Source: Peptococcaceae bacterium (lineage in GTDB: Bacteria; Bacillota; Peptococcia; DRI-13; PHAD01). Taken from it: a stretch of 64,000 nt of DNA. The DNA is taken from positions 1-64,000 of the forward strand of contig JANLFJ010000009.1 of assembly GCA_024655825.1 (NCBI GenBank), in the 5' to 3' direction. Numbering within the stretch: position 1 is the first letter of the stretch; every line of letters begins with the position of its first letter. Positions 1-6,418 of the stretch are shown here, piece by piece. Both the position numbers and the translations under genes were made by a program. The notes under the pieces are model-generated. The model searched no databases. It was not told the origin of the DNA and saw only the letters and a list, made by a program, of their open reading frames with translations.

Positions 1-275
1 CCTTTTTGGTATTATCTGGGTCTGTTTTAAAAATATTTTTTGATTATGCTTTGGTGTTATTTTCCATCAACTGCATAACTCCTGTGTTAATAAATCCTGC
101 ATATCAAGGAAAAGGCATTGGAAAAGAGTTAGTTAGATTGTTATCCCAAAAATACAAGGAGTATTTAAGGATTGTGCTTATAGCTTATGAAAAAGAAACG
201 GAATTCTATAGACGCTGTGGATTTGAAGTTGGAGTGGAAAAGGTACCTATGTTTATTACTTCTTTGTGGACATAA
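1..275 (+). CDS. GNAT N-acetyltransferase, C-terminal part (5' end outside window)
   Basis: This is the tail of a GCN5-related acetyltransferase, which moves an acetyl group from acetyl-CoA to an amine; the substrate is unknown. The acetyl-CoA loop is visible as QGKGIGKEL, followed by a helix and the usual C-terminal FYRRCGFEVG segment ending before the stop. The true start lies upstream of the window, so the TTG at base 6 is only a reading artefact. Residues before the acetyl-CoA loop align poorly with what I expect of the family, so an upstream frameshift is possible. Its base composition is AT-rich, like the other genes up to 2500 and unlike the core that follows. The family call is fairly safe; intactness is not known. 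Confidence 0.7.
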   Translation, partial: FLVLSGSVLKIFFDYALVLFSINCITPVLINPAYQGKGIGKELVRLLSQKYKEYLRIVLIAYEKETEFYRRCGFEVGVEKVPMFITSLWT

Positions 276-507
276 TTAATATAAGAAGTAGGGTTTTGAT
301 ATCACAGAATGGTATCAGAAAGTTTTATTTAGGGGCTGACGTCCTGTCAGCCTCTAGTCTTCGAAGGCGCGCGACTATTACATAACACCACATTCACGCT
401 ATCGGGCTTCGGCCTGCGAGGGTAAGGTCATAACGGAGAAGGGCTTTGCCTCAGCCACATCGTCTCAGTAAGTCCAGGTATGACTAGACTTCGGCGACGT
501 CGTGAAT

Positions 508-563
508 GCGCCCCGATAATCGGACATCGCTCGCTGCGCTCGCTCGTCCGATTATCGGGGCGC
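508..563. repeat. 18-bp perfect inverted repeat
   Basis: The arm GCGCCCCGATAATCGGAC at 508-525 is exactly complementary to 546-563. The 20-nt loop is itself a near palindrome of the CGCTCGC type. There is no T-tract after it, so it does not look like a simple terminator. Confidence 0.9.
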
Positions 564-571
564 GGGCTTCG

Positions 572-624
572 CCTGCTGATAGGCTCGCTCGCGCAAAGCG
601 CTCGCGACATCGCCTATCAGCAGG
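572..624. repeat. 13-bp perfect inverted repeat
   Basis: CCTGCTGATAGGC at 572-584 pairs exactly with 612-624. Its loop (585-611) again carries CGCTCGCG-type palindromes like the loop of the 18-bp repeat just upstream, so the two hairpins look like diverged copies of one design. Confidence 0.88.
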
Positions 625-631
625 TTTACGG

Positions 632-655
632 ACACCCCTTCGCCAAGTGCAAGCA
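632..655 (+). repeat. copy A of a 24-nt repeat
   Basis: A 24-nt stretch beginning ACACCCCTTCGCCAAG recurs at 2243-2266 with two C/T differences. Both copies lie in the same orientation and bracket the toxin-antitoxin, transposase remnant and methyltransferase genes. Copy A sits inside the palindrome block. Confidence 0.85.
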
Positions 656-735
656 CTAGGGCTCAGGGCGTCGTAAACCCGCGCCCCGTTAAGCGCAATG
701 TTCTTTAATAGTAAAAGAAAAGACCCAATATTGGG

Positions 736-960
736 TCAGATTTTGCTCCAGAATTCATTTTCAGATATTTTAAGTTGCTTATCTAGAATTCTTTTCCATA
801 GGTTTCTGGGGATTTCTTTAGCAATAGCATGACTGATTTTTATTCTGAGAACGGAGCCATCGGCTAAAACCTTTTCATAGTACCAATGATCTGTATTTCT
901 TATAAGAACCCAACCGTTTTTATCACAGTATCTTTTTAGGTCTCCAAATTTAGGTGGCAT
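736..960 (-). CDS. HicA-like mRNA interferase toxin
   Basis: The 74-residue protein has the compact double-stranded-RNA-binding-like fold pattern of HicA toxins: it starts MPPKFGDLKRY, then a GWVLIRN strand, a DHWYYEK segment whose His fits the catalytic His of the family, and an IPRNLWKRIL helix. HicA proteins cut mRNA when free of their antitoxin. Its ATG lies inside the last codons of the gene upstream, an 11-nt overlap, which is the usual arrangement of a co-translated toxin and antitoxin. The partner is not a typical HicB but a Phd-like protein, so the pairing is unusual. The C-terminus is about ten residues longer than many HicA proteins. Confidence 0.7.
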   Translation of the reverse strand: MPPKFGDLKRYCDKNGWVLIRNTDHWYYEKVLADGSVLRIKISHAIAKEIPRNLWKRILDKQLKISENEFWSKI

Positions 961-1387
961 TGTCCAGCTCTAGTAATTGACGAATTTCTTCATCAGTTTC
1001 ACATAGTAGGACACGTAAGACATAAGGGAAATGAGATTTACGGTTGGGTGCGTTCAAGAATAATTGTGATCTCTGTATATAATCTGAGGCATAGATTTTC
1101 AGATCATCAACTAGACCACTGATAGCTTCATCTAAATTTGAACCATTTGAATAAAGCTCTAGGTCATCCAAAGCAAGTGTTATAGATGAATCATCTTCTT
1201 TAATAATCTCAGGCTTCAAGCTAAAATTAGACAATAACATTTTCTGTTGGTCAACTCGAAGAACCATTACTTCTTCTGACTTTTTTCGTTTAATTATAGC
1301 TGGTTTATACATATTGAAAACCTGATCATACAAAGAAGAGAACTCTTTGCGGGCATCGGTTAGGTTTAATTCATATAACATAGTCAT
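950..1387 (-). CDS. Phd/YefM-like antitoxin partner of the HicA-like toxin
   Basis: The N-terminal 50 residues (ELNLTDARKEFSSLYDQV, then KPAIIKRKKSEEVMVL) match the Phd/YefM antitoxin pattern, which binds DNA and autoregulates its own operon. The remaining ~90 residues form an acidic helical region expected to neutralise the toxin; I recall a family of long Phd-like antitoxins of this shape. A GGAGG site lies 3 nt before the ATG at 1387 and 9 nt before an in-frame ATG at 1381, so either may be used; a GTG at 1399 overlaps the ribosome site and is unlikely. The gene is first in the pair and overlaps the toxin by 11 nt. Confidence 0.65.
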   Translation of the reverse strand: MTMLYELNLTDARKEFSSLYDQVFNMYKPAIIKRKKSEEVMVLRVDQQKMLLSNFSLKPEIIKEDDSSITLALDDLELYSNGSNLDEAISGLVDDLKIYASDYIQRSQLFLNAPNRKSHFPYVLRVLLCETDEEIRQLLELDNAT

Positions 1388-1528
1388 ACACCTCCTCACC
1401 TCCTATACTACAACAATATGCACAATCTGTACAGATAGAACATTTATAGTATGGGTTGAAGGGGATAAATTATAATGATACCAGAAAACGAGACAGACAA
1501 GATGGGTCAAATAAGTTAGAATAGAACT

Positions 1529-1633
1529 ATGGACAAGAGAAGGAATTTTACACCGGAACAAAAAGCAAAAATCGTGATTGAAGTCTTGCGGGAAGAAAAA
1601 ACACTGAATGAGATTGCTGCAGAGCATGAAGAT
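1529..1633 (+). mobile_element. 5' remnant of an IS3-family orfA transposase
   Basis: The reading frame opens with MDKRRNFTPEQKAKIVIEVL and EKTLNEIAAEHE, the N-terminal helix-turn-helix of IS3-group OrfA proteins. Homology stops after about 34 residues; the frame then runs on without a stop into the start of the next gene. No orfB, no right end and no clear terminal repeats were found. It is therefore a relic, and the long open frame across 1529-2263 should not be read as one fusion protein. Confidence 0.75.
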
Positions 1634-1681
1634 TGTTGTTGGCACAGTTATAAGGAATCTAGAAATCATAGGAGGTACAAA

Positions 1682-2263
1682 ATGAGAGAACTTAAAGCAA
1701 AAATGTTTAACAAAAAAGCATCAGACCCGAAAAATAAACCTGCTCATATTATAGAAGCCATAGGATTGAAATATGCGGATATTATCGCTGATATAGGTGC
1801 AGGTGGAGGTTATTTTTCACTAAGATTTGCTGAAATAGTGGGCGAAAAAGGTAAAGTTTACGCTGTTGATACAAATAAAGAGTTTTTGGAATTCATCAAA
1901 AACAGTGCTAAGAAAAAAGGGCTAAAAAACATAATTACACTCCTTATAACTGAAGATAAAATGGATTTACCTGAAGAAAGCTTAGATTTCATATTTATGC
2001 GTAATGTCACCCACCATATACCAAATCGTGTGAAGTATTTTAAGAATCTAAGAATGTTTTTGAAATCTAATGGCAGGATAATCATAATAGAGTACAAAAA
2101 AGGCAAACCTTTCACTTTTCGCGGGATGTTTGGGCACTATGTTCCCAAGGATACTATCGTACGAGAAATGGGAGAGGCGGGATATGTATTGGAAAAAGAA
2201 TTTGATTTTTTACCAGAGCAAAATTTTACAGTTTACTTAAACACACCCCTTCGCCAAGCGTAA
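1682..2263 (+). CDS. class I SAM-dependent methyltransferase
   Basis: The 193-residue product carries the class I motif I, IADIGAGGGYFSLRFAE, an acidic motif II (KVYAVDTN), and a motif IV region DFIFMRNVTHHIPN. It therefore transfers a methyl group from S-adenosylmethionine to an unknown acceptor; a UbiE/metalloid type is possible but not shown. The ATG is chosen because GGAGG stands 7 nt upstream; the open frame before it is transposase remnant. The last six codons and the stop come from copy B of the 24-nt repeat, so the native C-terminus may have been replaced. Base composition is AT-rich like its neighbours, which suggests acquisition. Confidence 0.75.
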   Translation: MRELKAKMFNKKASDPKNKPAHIIEAIGLKYADIIADIGAGGGYFSLRFAEIVGEKGKVYAVDTNKEFLEFIKNSAKKKGLKNIITLLITEDKMDLPEESLDFIFMRNVTHHIPNRVKYFKNLRMFLKSNGRIIIIEYKKGKPFTFRGMFGHYVPKDTIVREMGEAGYVLEKEFDFLPEQNFTVYLNTPLRQA

Positions 2264-2266
2264 GCA
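2243..2266 (+). repeat. copy B of the 24-nt repeat, encoding the methyltransferase C-terminus
   Basis: This copy matches 632-655 at 22 of 24 positions. It supplies codons for TPLRQA and the TAA stop of the methyltransferase. Just after it stands CCGTTATCC, loosely like a recombination core. Confidence 0.85.
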
Positions 2267-2307
2267 TGAACCGTTATCCGAAATGGCTTTACTCGATCGA
2301 ACAGTGA

Positions 2308-2463
2308 ATGCTTTTGATATCTGAATCATTGAAAGCTGCATATCCTGGAGGGTTAATTGGAGCTATTCATTTTAAGAATGCGAGCAACTCTGATTTTAGT
2401 CCAAGGCTAGAAAAAGAGAAGGAAGAACTTGAAAATGCTTTAAGAACTAAATCGATATGTTAA
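2308..2463 (+). pseudogene. N-terminal fragment of a B3/B4 tRNA-binding domain protein
   Basis: The 51-codon frame begins MLLISESLKAAYPGGLIGAI and continues with a charged helix, which resembles the start of stand-alone B3/B4-domain proteins (related to the PheRS beta chain) that normally run past 200 residues. It stops early and lacks a ribosome site. Directly after it, another frame (2450-2515, ending VSPDAILETQEIYKI) looks like the C-terminal end of a different protein, perhaps a WYL regulator, but this is weak. Together the stretch up to 2540 looks like degraded gene fragments. Confidence 0.5.
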
Positions 2464-2551
2464 AGTTGTTTCACCGGATGCAATATTAGAAACACAGGAA
2501 ATATATAAAATCTAAACCAGTTTTATTTAGCTGCTGCGAGGAGTGAGATTA

Positions 2552-3772
2552 TTGAAATACGTGGTAATTGTGCCTGACGGGATGGCTGATTATCCTGTCC
2601 TCGAATTGGGGGGGCGCACTCCCCTGGAAGCCGCAAATACGCCGGCCTTTGACCGCCTGGCAGAGGCCGGGGAAGTCGGCATGGTCAAGACAATCCCCGA
2701 GGGGATGGCGCCGGGAAGCGACACGGCCAACCTGGCGGTAATGGGCTATGATCCCCGGGTGTATTATTTCGGCCGTTCTCCTTTTGAAGCGATCAGCATG
2801 GGCTTGAACCTTGCGGATACCGATGCGGTTTTCCGCTGCAACGTGGTGACGCTCTCAGAAGACGAGCCGTACGGCGAAAAGACCATGCTGGACCACAGTT
2901 CCGACGAGATTTCCACGGAGGAAGCAAGGGAACTGCTCGAAACCGTCAATCAACACCTGCGGACCGAAGAAATGACTTTTTACCCCGGGGTGAGCTACCG
3001 GCACATCCTCGTCTGGAACAATGCCCCGTTTGATTTCCGGTTTACCCCTCCCCATGACATCATCGGCCGAAAGATAAAGGAATACCTGCCTGCCGGCCCT
3101 TATGGCAGTCTTTTCCTCGGCATGATGGAAAAAAGCAGCAAGTTTTTAAAAGACCATCCCGTCAATATCAGGCGGAAGGAGCGCGGGTTAAAACCCGCCA
3201 ACTCCATCTGGATCTGGGGCGAAGGCAAAAAACCGCGGCTGCCGAATTTTTTTGAGAAATACGGGTTAAACGGTTCGGTTATCTCTGCGGTTGACCTCAT
3301 CAAGGGGATCGGGATTTGCGCTGGCCTGGAGCCGATAGAGGTGGAAGGGGCTACGGGCAACTTCCATACCAACTACGAGGGCAAAGCCCGGGCGGCCCTC
3401 GACGCGCTGCAAAACGGCCGGGACCTGGTTTACATCCATATTGAGGCGCCCGACGAGTGCGGGCACCGCTATGAAATCGAAAACAAGGTCAAATCCATTG
3501 AGGCGATCGACGCCAGGATCGTCAAGCCCATTACCGCTGAACTCGAAGCAGGGGGAGAGGAATACGCGGTCCTGCTCCTGCCTGATCACCCAACCCCGCT
3601 GAGACTGCGGACCCACACGGCTGAACCGGTTCCCTTTTTGATTTACAGAAGCGGCGACAAAAAAGACGGACGCGGACAGATTTATAACGAAGCGTCGGCG
3701 GCGGCCGCAGGCCGCTATATCGAGGAGGGGCACAAGCTGATGGATTACTTTGTAGGGAAACTCCCGTGGTGA
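2552..3772 (+). CDS. apgM: cofactor-independent phosphoglycerate mutase, ApgM family
   Basis: The 406-residue protein belongs to the archaeal-type, 2,3-bisphosphoglycerate-independent mutases of the alkaline phosphatase superfamily, which interconvert 3- and 2-phosphoglycerate with two metal ions. The metal Asp near residue 9 (VPDGMAD), the phosphorylated Ser near 56 (APGSDTANLAVMGYDP), HIEAPDECGH and LLPDHPTPLR are all present. The TTG at 2552 is chosen because GAGGAG stands 8 nt before it; the GTG at 2543 overlaps that site. Some bacterial members of this family were proposed to act as homoserine kinase, so that role stays open; no threonine genes are nearby. It is the first core gene after the accessory patch, and a double hairpin ends it. 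Confidence 0.88.
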   Translation: MKYVVIVPDGMADYPVLELGGRTPLEAANTPAFDRLAEAGEVGMVKTIPEGMAPGSDTANLAVMGYDPRVYYFGRSPFEAISMGLNLADTDAVFRCNVVTLSEDEPYGEKTMLDHSSDEISTEEARELLETVNQHLRTEEMTFYPGVSYRHILVWNNAPFDFRFTPPHDIIGRKIKEYLPAGPYGSLFLGMMEKSSKFLKDHPVNIRRKERGLKPANSIWIWGEGKKPRLPNFFEKYGLNGSVISAVDLIKGIGICAGLEPIEVEGATGNFHTNYEGKARAALDALQNGRDLVYIHIEAPDECGHRYEIENKVKSIEAIDARIVKPITAELEAGGEEYAVLLLPDHPTPLRLRTHTAEPVPFLIYRSGDKKDGRGQIYNEASAAAAGRYIEEGHKLMDYFVGKLPW

Positions 3773-3813
3773 TATTTATTGGTAATAGTAGCAAAACAAA
3801 CAGCGCAGCAAAA

Positions 3814-3870
3814 AGGCTGTCGGCGGTTGGCCGACAGCCTGGGCCGGCATTTTACCGGCTTTTTTCTTTT
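3814..3870. terminator. double-hairpin terminator between apgM and the symporter
   Basis: An 11-bp perfect stem (3814-3824 with 3830-3840) is followed by GCCGG/CCGGC (3843-3847 with 3855-3859) and a T-rich tract. It lies between converging genes and ends apgM; the leftward symporter may use the first stem. Confidence 0.8.
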
Positions 3871-3875
3871 CCGCG

Positions 3876-5498
3876 TTACTCTTCCGGCAAGGCTTTGGCG
3901 CCGGAAACGGGGGTCAAAAGTTTTTTATAGAAGGCCTCTTCCACCGGCGATGTCAGGAGGCTTACCACTACCATGGTCAATGCCGAAAGGGGCAGGGAAA
4001 TGACGATGGGATCGACCACTGTCCAGGGGAAGCCGGCCAGGGTAGCCTTCCCCGTTAGGGCTTTGCTGATGCCGAGTCCCGCTGCCCCTTTGGCATAAAC
4101 GAAGGTCAGCCAAAAGAGGCTGCTGAGGGAGCCTATCACCATGCTGGCGATGGCCCCGGCAGTGGTAGCCCGCGGCCAGTATAAAGCGGCAGCATAGGCG
4201 GGAAGGAAGCTGGCGGCGCAAACGCCGAAAAAAATGGAAGTGGCTACGGCGATTATGCCGGCCGGAAGGCGGAAAGTGAGCCAGACTGTTATGATCATGG
4301 CTGCGGCCAGACCCAGCCTGTTTATCAACAACGAGTGCTTTACGGACCTGGACTTTGAACCGGCGTACAGGTCGCGGCTTAAAGAGGTGCCTATCACATG
4401 GAATTGCCCGCTTAAGGTGGACATGGCCGCTGCCATCAGCGTCAGGGTAAACAGGTAGGTAAACCAGGACGGCATGGCGGAATTGATGAACAGGGGTATG
4501 ATCCGGTCGACATTAGGGGCGTTGGTGGCGGGGTCAATGGAAGCCGTAAGCGCGATCTTGCCCGTGGTTTGAGCGAAATAGGCATTGGAAAGGGAACCCA
4601 CGACGAAAGCCACTCCCGTCATCATCAGGATGAATATACCGCCCACTACTACGGCCCGGTTTAATTCCCGGGGCGCTTTTACCGTCAGGTAGCGGACGAT
4701 TAACTGGGGCTGGGCCAGGACCCCGATTCCCACACCCATTACCAGGGTTGATACAACCACCCACCAGTATTCCGAACCCAGAGCGGGCATGCTGGTCCAG
4801 CCCAGGTGGCCTTTCTGCGCCAGGCTGGCGGGAACCTGCGAGGACAGGGCTGTCAGAGCCTTGTGGGCCGTAAGAATCCCGCCCAGTTTGGCATAAGTCA
4901 TCACCAATAGAAGCGACATGCCGATAAACATGATGCTTCCCTGGAGTGCGTCTGTGTAAACAACGCCTTTCAGCCCGCCGGTTATCACATAGGCGGCGAC
5001 GAACAGGGCGAAGACCCACACCGCCAGTTCGTAATTTATGTTGAGGGTTTGCTCCAGGAACCTGCTGCCGCCGATCATTACCGCCGCGGCATACAGGGGC
5101 ATGGCGCAGGTCACAACAACCGCCGCGTAGCGCTGGATGAAGTCTGATTGATAGCGGCGTCCCAGGAATTCAGGAAAGGTATGGGCATCCAGGTTGCGTC
5201 CCAGGATGAGGGTCCGCTTGCCGAAAAAGACGAAGGCCAGGAAGATGCCGACAAAGATGTTGGCGAAAGTCAGCCAGAGCAGGCTCATGCCGTACATCCC
5301 GGCGGTTCCTCCGAAGCCGACGATGGCCGACGTGCTGATGAAGGTCGAACCATAGGCCAGGGCCATCAGGTACGGGTGCACGTTGCCGCCCGCAATGAGA
5401 TAATCCTTGTCGGACCTGGTCCGCCGGTAGGCTATGTAGCCGAGTATCGCCACGGCCAGAAGATAAATAACGACTATTGCTATTAGCTTGACGTTCAC
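3876..5498 (-). CDS. sodium:solute symporter (SSS family)
   Basis: The 540-residue membrane protein has about 13 hydrophobic segments and the sodium:solute symporter signature region (YVITGGLKGVVYTDALQG). It takes up a small organic solute with sodium across the cytoplasmic membrane. Members transport acetate, proline, pantothenate or other solutes, and the substrate cannot be read from the sequence. Upstream is a 35-residue peptide gene and, before that, two T-boxes whose specifiers read UUC by alignment. That would tie expression to uncharged tRNA-Phe, so an aromatic amino acid or a precursor is a reasonable guess. A GGAGT site precedes the ATG. Confidence 0.85.
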   Translation of the reverse strand: MNVKLIAIVVIYLLAVAILGYIAYRRTRSDKDYLIAGGNVHPYLMALAYGSTFISTSAIVGFGGTAGMYGMSLLWLTFANIFVGIFLAFVFFGKRTLILGRNLDAHTFPEFLGRRYQSDFIQRYAAVVVTCAMPLYAAAVMIGGSRFLEQTLNINYELAVWVFALFVAAYVITGGLKGVVYTDALQGSIMFIGMSLLLVMTYAKLGGILTAHKALTALSSQVPASLAQKGHLGWTSMPALGSEYWWVVVSTLVMGVGIGVLAQPQLIVRYLTVKAPRELNRAVVVGGIFILMMTGVAFVVGSLSNAYFAQTTGKIALTASIDPATNAPNVDRIIPLFINSAMPSWFTYLFTLTLMAAAMSTLSGQFHVIGTSLSRDLYAGSKSRSVKHSLLINRLGLAAAMIITVWLTFRLPAGIIAVATSIFFGVCAASFLPAYAAALYWPRATTAGAIASMVIGSLSSLFWLTFVYAKGAAGLGISKALTGKATLAGFPWTVVDPIVISLPLSALTMVVVSLLTSPVEEAFYKKLLTPVSGAKALPEE

Positions 5499-5531
5499 GA
5501 AAATTCACTCCTTTTTTTAAATATTTGATTG

Positions 5532-5639
5532 TTAATCATTGCTGTTCCATTTGACCACGCCGTAAACCACGCACAGCACCGCCGAGAGAACGGAAAGCAG
5601 GTAAGCCAGCCAGATTTGGGGATCGGGTATGCCCAACAT
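5532..5639 (-). CDS. symporter small accessory protein (35 aa)
   Basis: This tiny gene encodes MLGIPDPQIWLAYLLSVL, then a second hydrophobic stretch ending KWNSND: a single membrane span with a short charged tail. Peptides of this shape are annotated next to SSS symporters as small accessory proteins. It sits 33 nt before the symporter in the same direction. The ATG at 5639 has GGAGG 8 nt upstream; an ATG at 5645 is only 2 nt from that site. It probably assists assembly or stability of the transporter, by analogy only. Confidence 0.75.
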   Translation of the reverse strand: MLGIPDPQIWLAYLLSVLSAVLCVVYGVVKWNSND

Positions 5640-5659
5640 ATTCATCACCTCCCTGTCTA

Positions 5660-5960
5660 AAAAAATGCAAAAGGCTTTCCATCCTGCGAGGACGAAAAGC
5701 CTTGTTTTCCGCGGTACCACCTCTCTTGACCGGAACTTATCCGGACCGCTCAGCAGGGCACAGGGCGAGAAGCCTTTATACCCCCCTTCCTGGTAACGGT
5801 GGAAGTTCCGTGGGGCCTACTTTCCGACTTCTTGGTCAGTTTCAGCCGCCGGCTCCGGAGAGAACTTCGGCCGGGCAGACCATGAGGGAACTTGCAGTCA
5901 GCGATTCCCTCTCCCTGGAAGGCTGTTGCCGGCGTACTTTGCTCCGTCATTGCCGTTTAT
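5660..5960 (-). promoter_or_regulatory. T-box leader, proximal of two, probable Phe (UUC)
   Basis: Read leftward, stem I begins at GACGGAGC, the apical GGGAGAGGGAA loop follows, and the T-box core GTGGTACCGCGG is the complement of 5709-5720. The terminator pairs 5690-5703 with 5671-5684 and ends in a T-tract. Aligned with the Ile and Leu T-boxes of this window, the specifier is UUC at 5864-5862. Uncharged tRNA-Phe would favour the antiterminator and symporter transcription. Confidence 0.9.
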
Positions 5961-6002
5961 ATTCTCTTTTTGTTTTAATATTTTAATAGTTTTAAAAACG
6001 CC

Positions 6003-6300
6003 TAAAACAAAAAACTTCTCAGTCCTTTAGGGACGAGAAGCCATGCTTCCGCGGTACCACCCTGGTTGGTCTGGCGTGAGACCCTCTCGGCGACGCACGG
6101 GACCGGATCACTCGGTCTCAGCCGGTGCGCCCTTCCCGATAACGGTGGAAGGCCCGGGCAAACCTACTTGCTGCGCGCGCAGTTTCAGCCGCCGGCTCCG
6201 GAGGGAACTTCGACCGTCTTCCGCCCGGGAAGGCTTTCAGTCAGCGGCCTTCCCTCCCTGGGGGTTTCGAACGGCGTACTTTTCTCCGTCATTGCCTTGA
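6003..6300 (-). promoter_or_regulatory. T-box leader, distal of two, probable Phe (UUC)
   Basis: A second complete T-box lies directly upstream of the first: stem I from GACGGAGAAAAGTACG, T-box core as the complement of 6049-6060, and its own terminator at 6013-6040. The specifier region CGAAGTTCC matches that of the proximal copy, with UUC at 6207-6205. Two decisions in series would give a steeper response to charging of one tRNA. Confidence 0.9.
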
Positions 6301-6310
6301 TATTATTGTT

Positions 6311-6339
6311 AATATATCATATGCCGCCTGCAAAAACAA
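6311..6339 (-). promoter_or_regulatory. sigma-A-type promoter of the symporter leader
   Basis: Leftward reading gives TTGTTT (6339-6334), a 17-bp spacer and TATATT (6316-6311), about 15 nt before the distal T-box begins. Confidence 0.6.
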
Positions 6340-6418
6340 GTGCCTGATCCGGTTTTTTTATGACGTTTATTGTCTTTCACCGCCTTCAGCGGTGCAATCA
6401 ATTATCGTTAAGTATGTT

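Larger units (their letters stand above)
331..694. repeat. block of nested perfect inverted repeats, no gene
   Basis: This gene-free stretch between the acetyltransferase and the toxin gene is built of stem arms. Visible pairs are 334-340 with 346-352 (7 bp), 392-398 with 501-507 (ATTCACG/CGTGAAT), 508-525 with 546-563 (18 bp), 572-584 with 612-624 (13 bp), 624-630 with 672-678 (7 bp), and 556-566 with 678-688 (11 bp, an alternative partner for the 18-bp arm). It ends in GTTAAGC at 688-694, which resembles an integron core site, but no matching left core was found. It is more GC-rich than its flanks. It may be a folded recombination site, a structured RNA or a composite of small repeats; I cannot decide which. 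Confidence 0.8.

Noticed and set aside
428-610. 60-codon - strand frame in the palindrome block
   Set aside because: The translation is Arg/Ser-rich and reflects the GC-rich stem arms; no ribosome site.
331-700. CRISPR array
   Set aside because: The repeats are palindromic stems of different sequence, with no regular direct repeats and spacers and no cas genes.
1403-1669. 88-codon - strand frame opposite the IS3 remnant
   Set aside because: Hydrophobic low-complexity translation, antisense to the transposase start and without a ribosome site.
5702-6347. Small + strand frames (85-94 codons) in the symporter leader
   Set aside because: They lie inside the two T-box RNAs, whose structure explains the conservation of the sequence.
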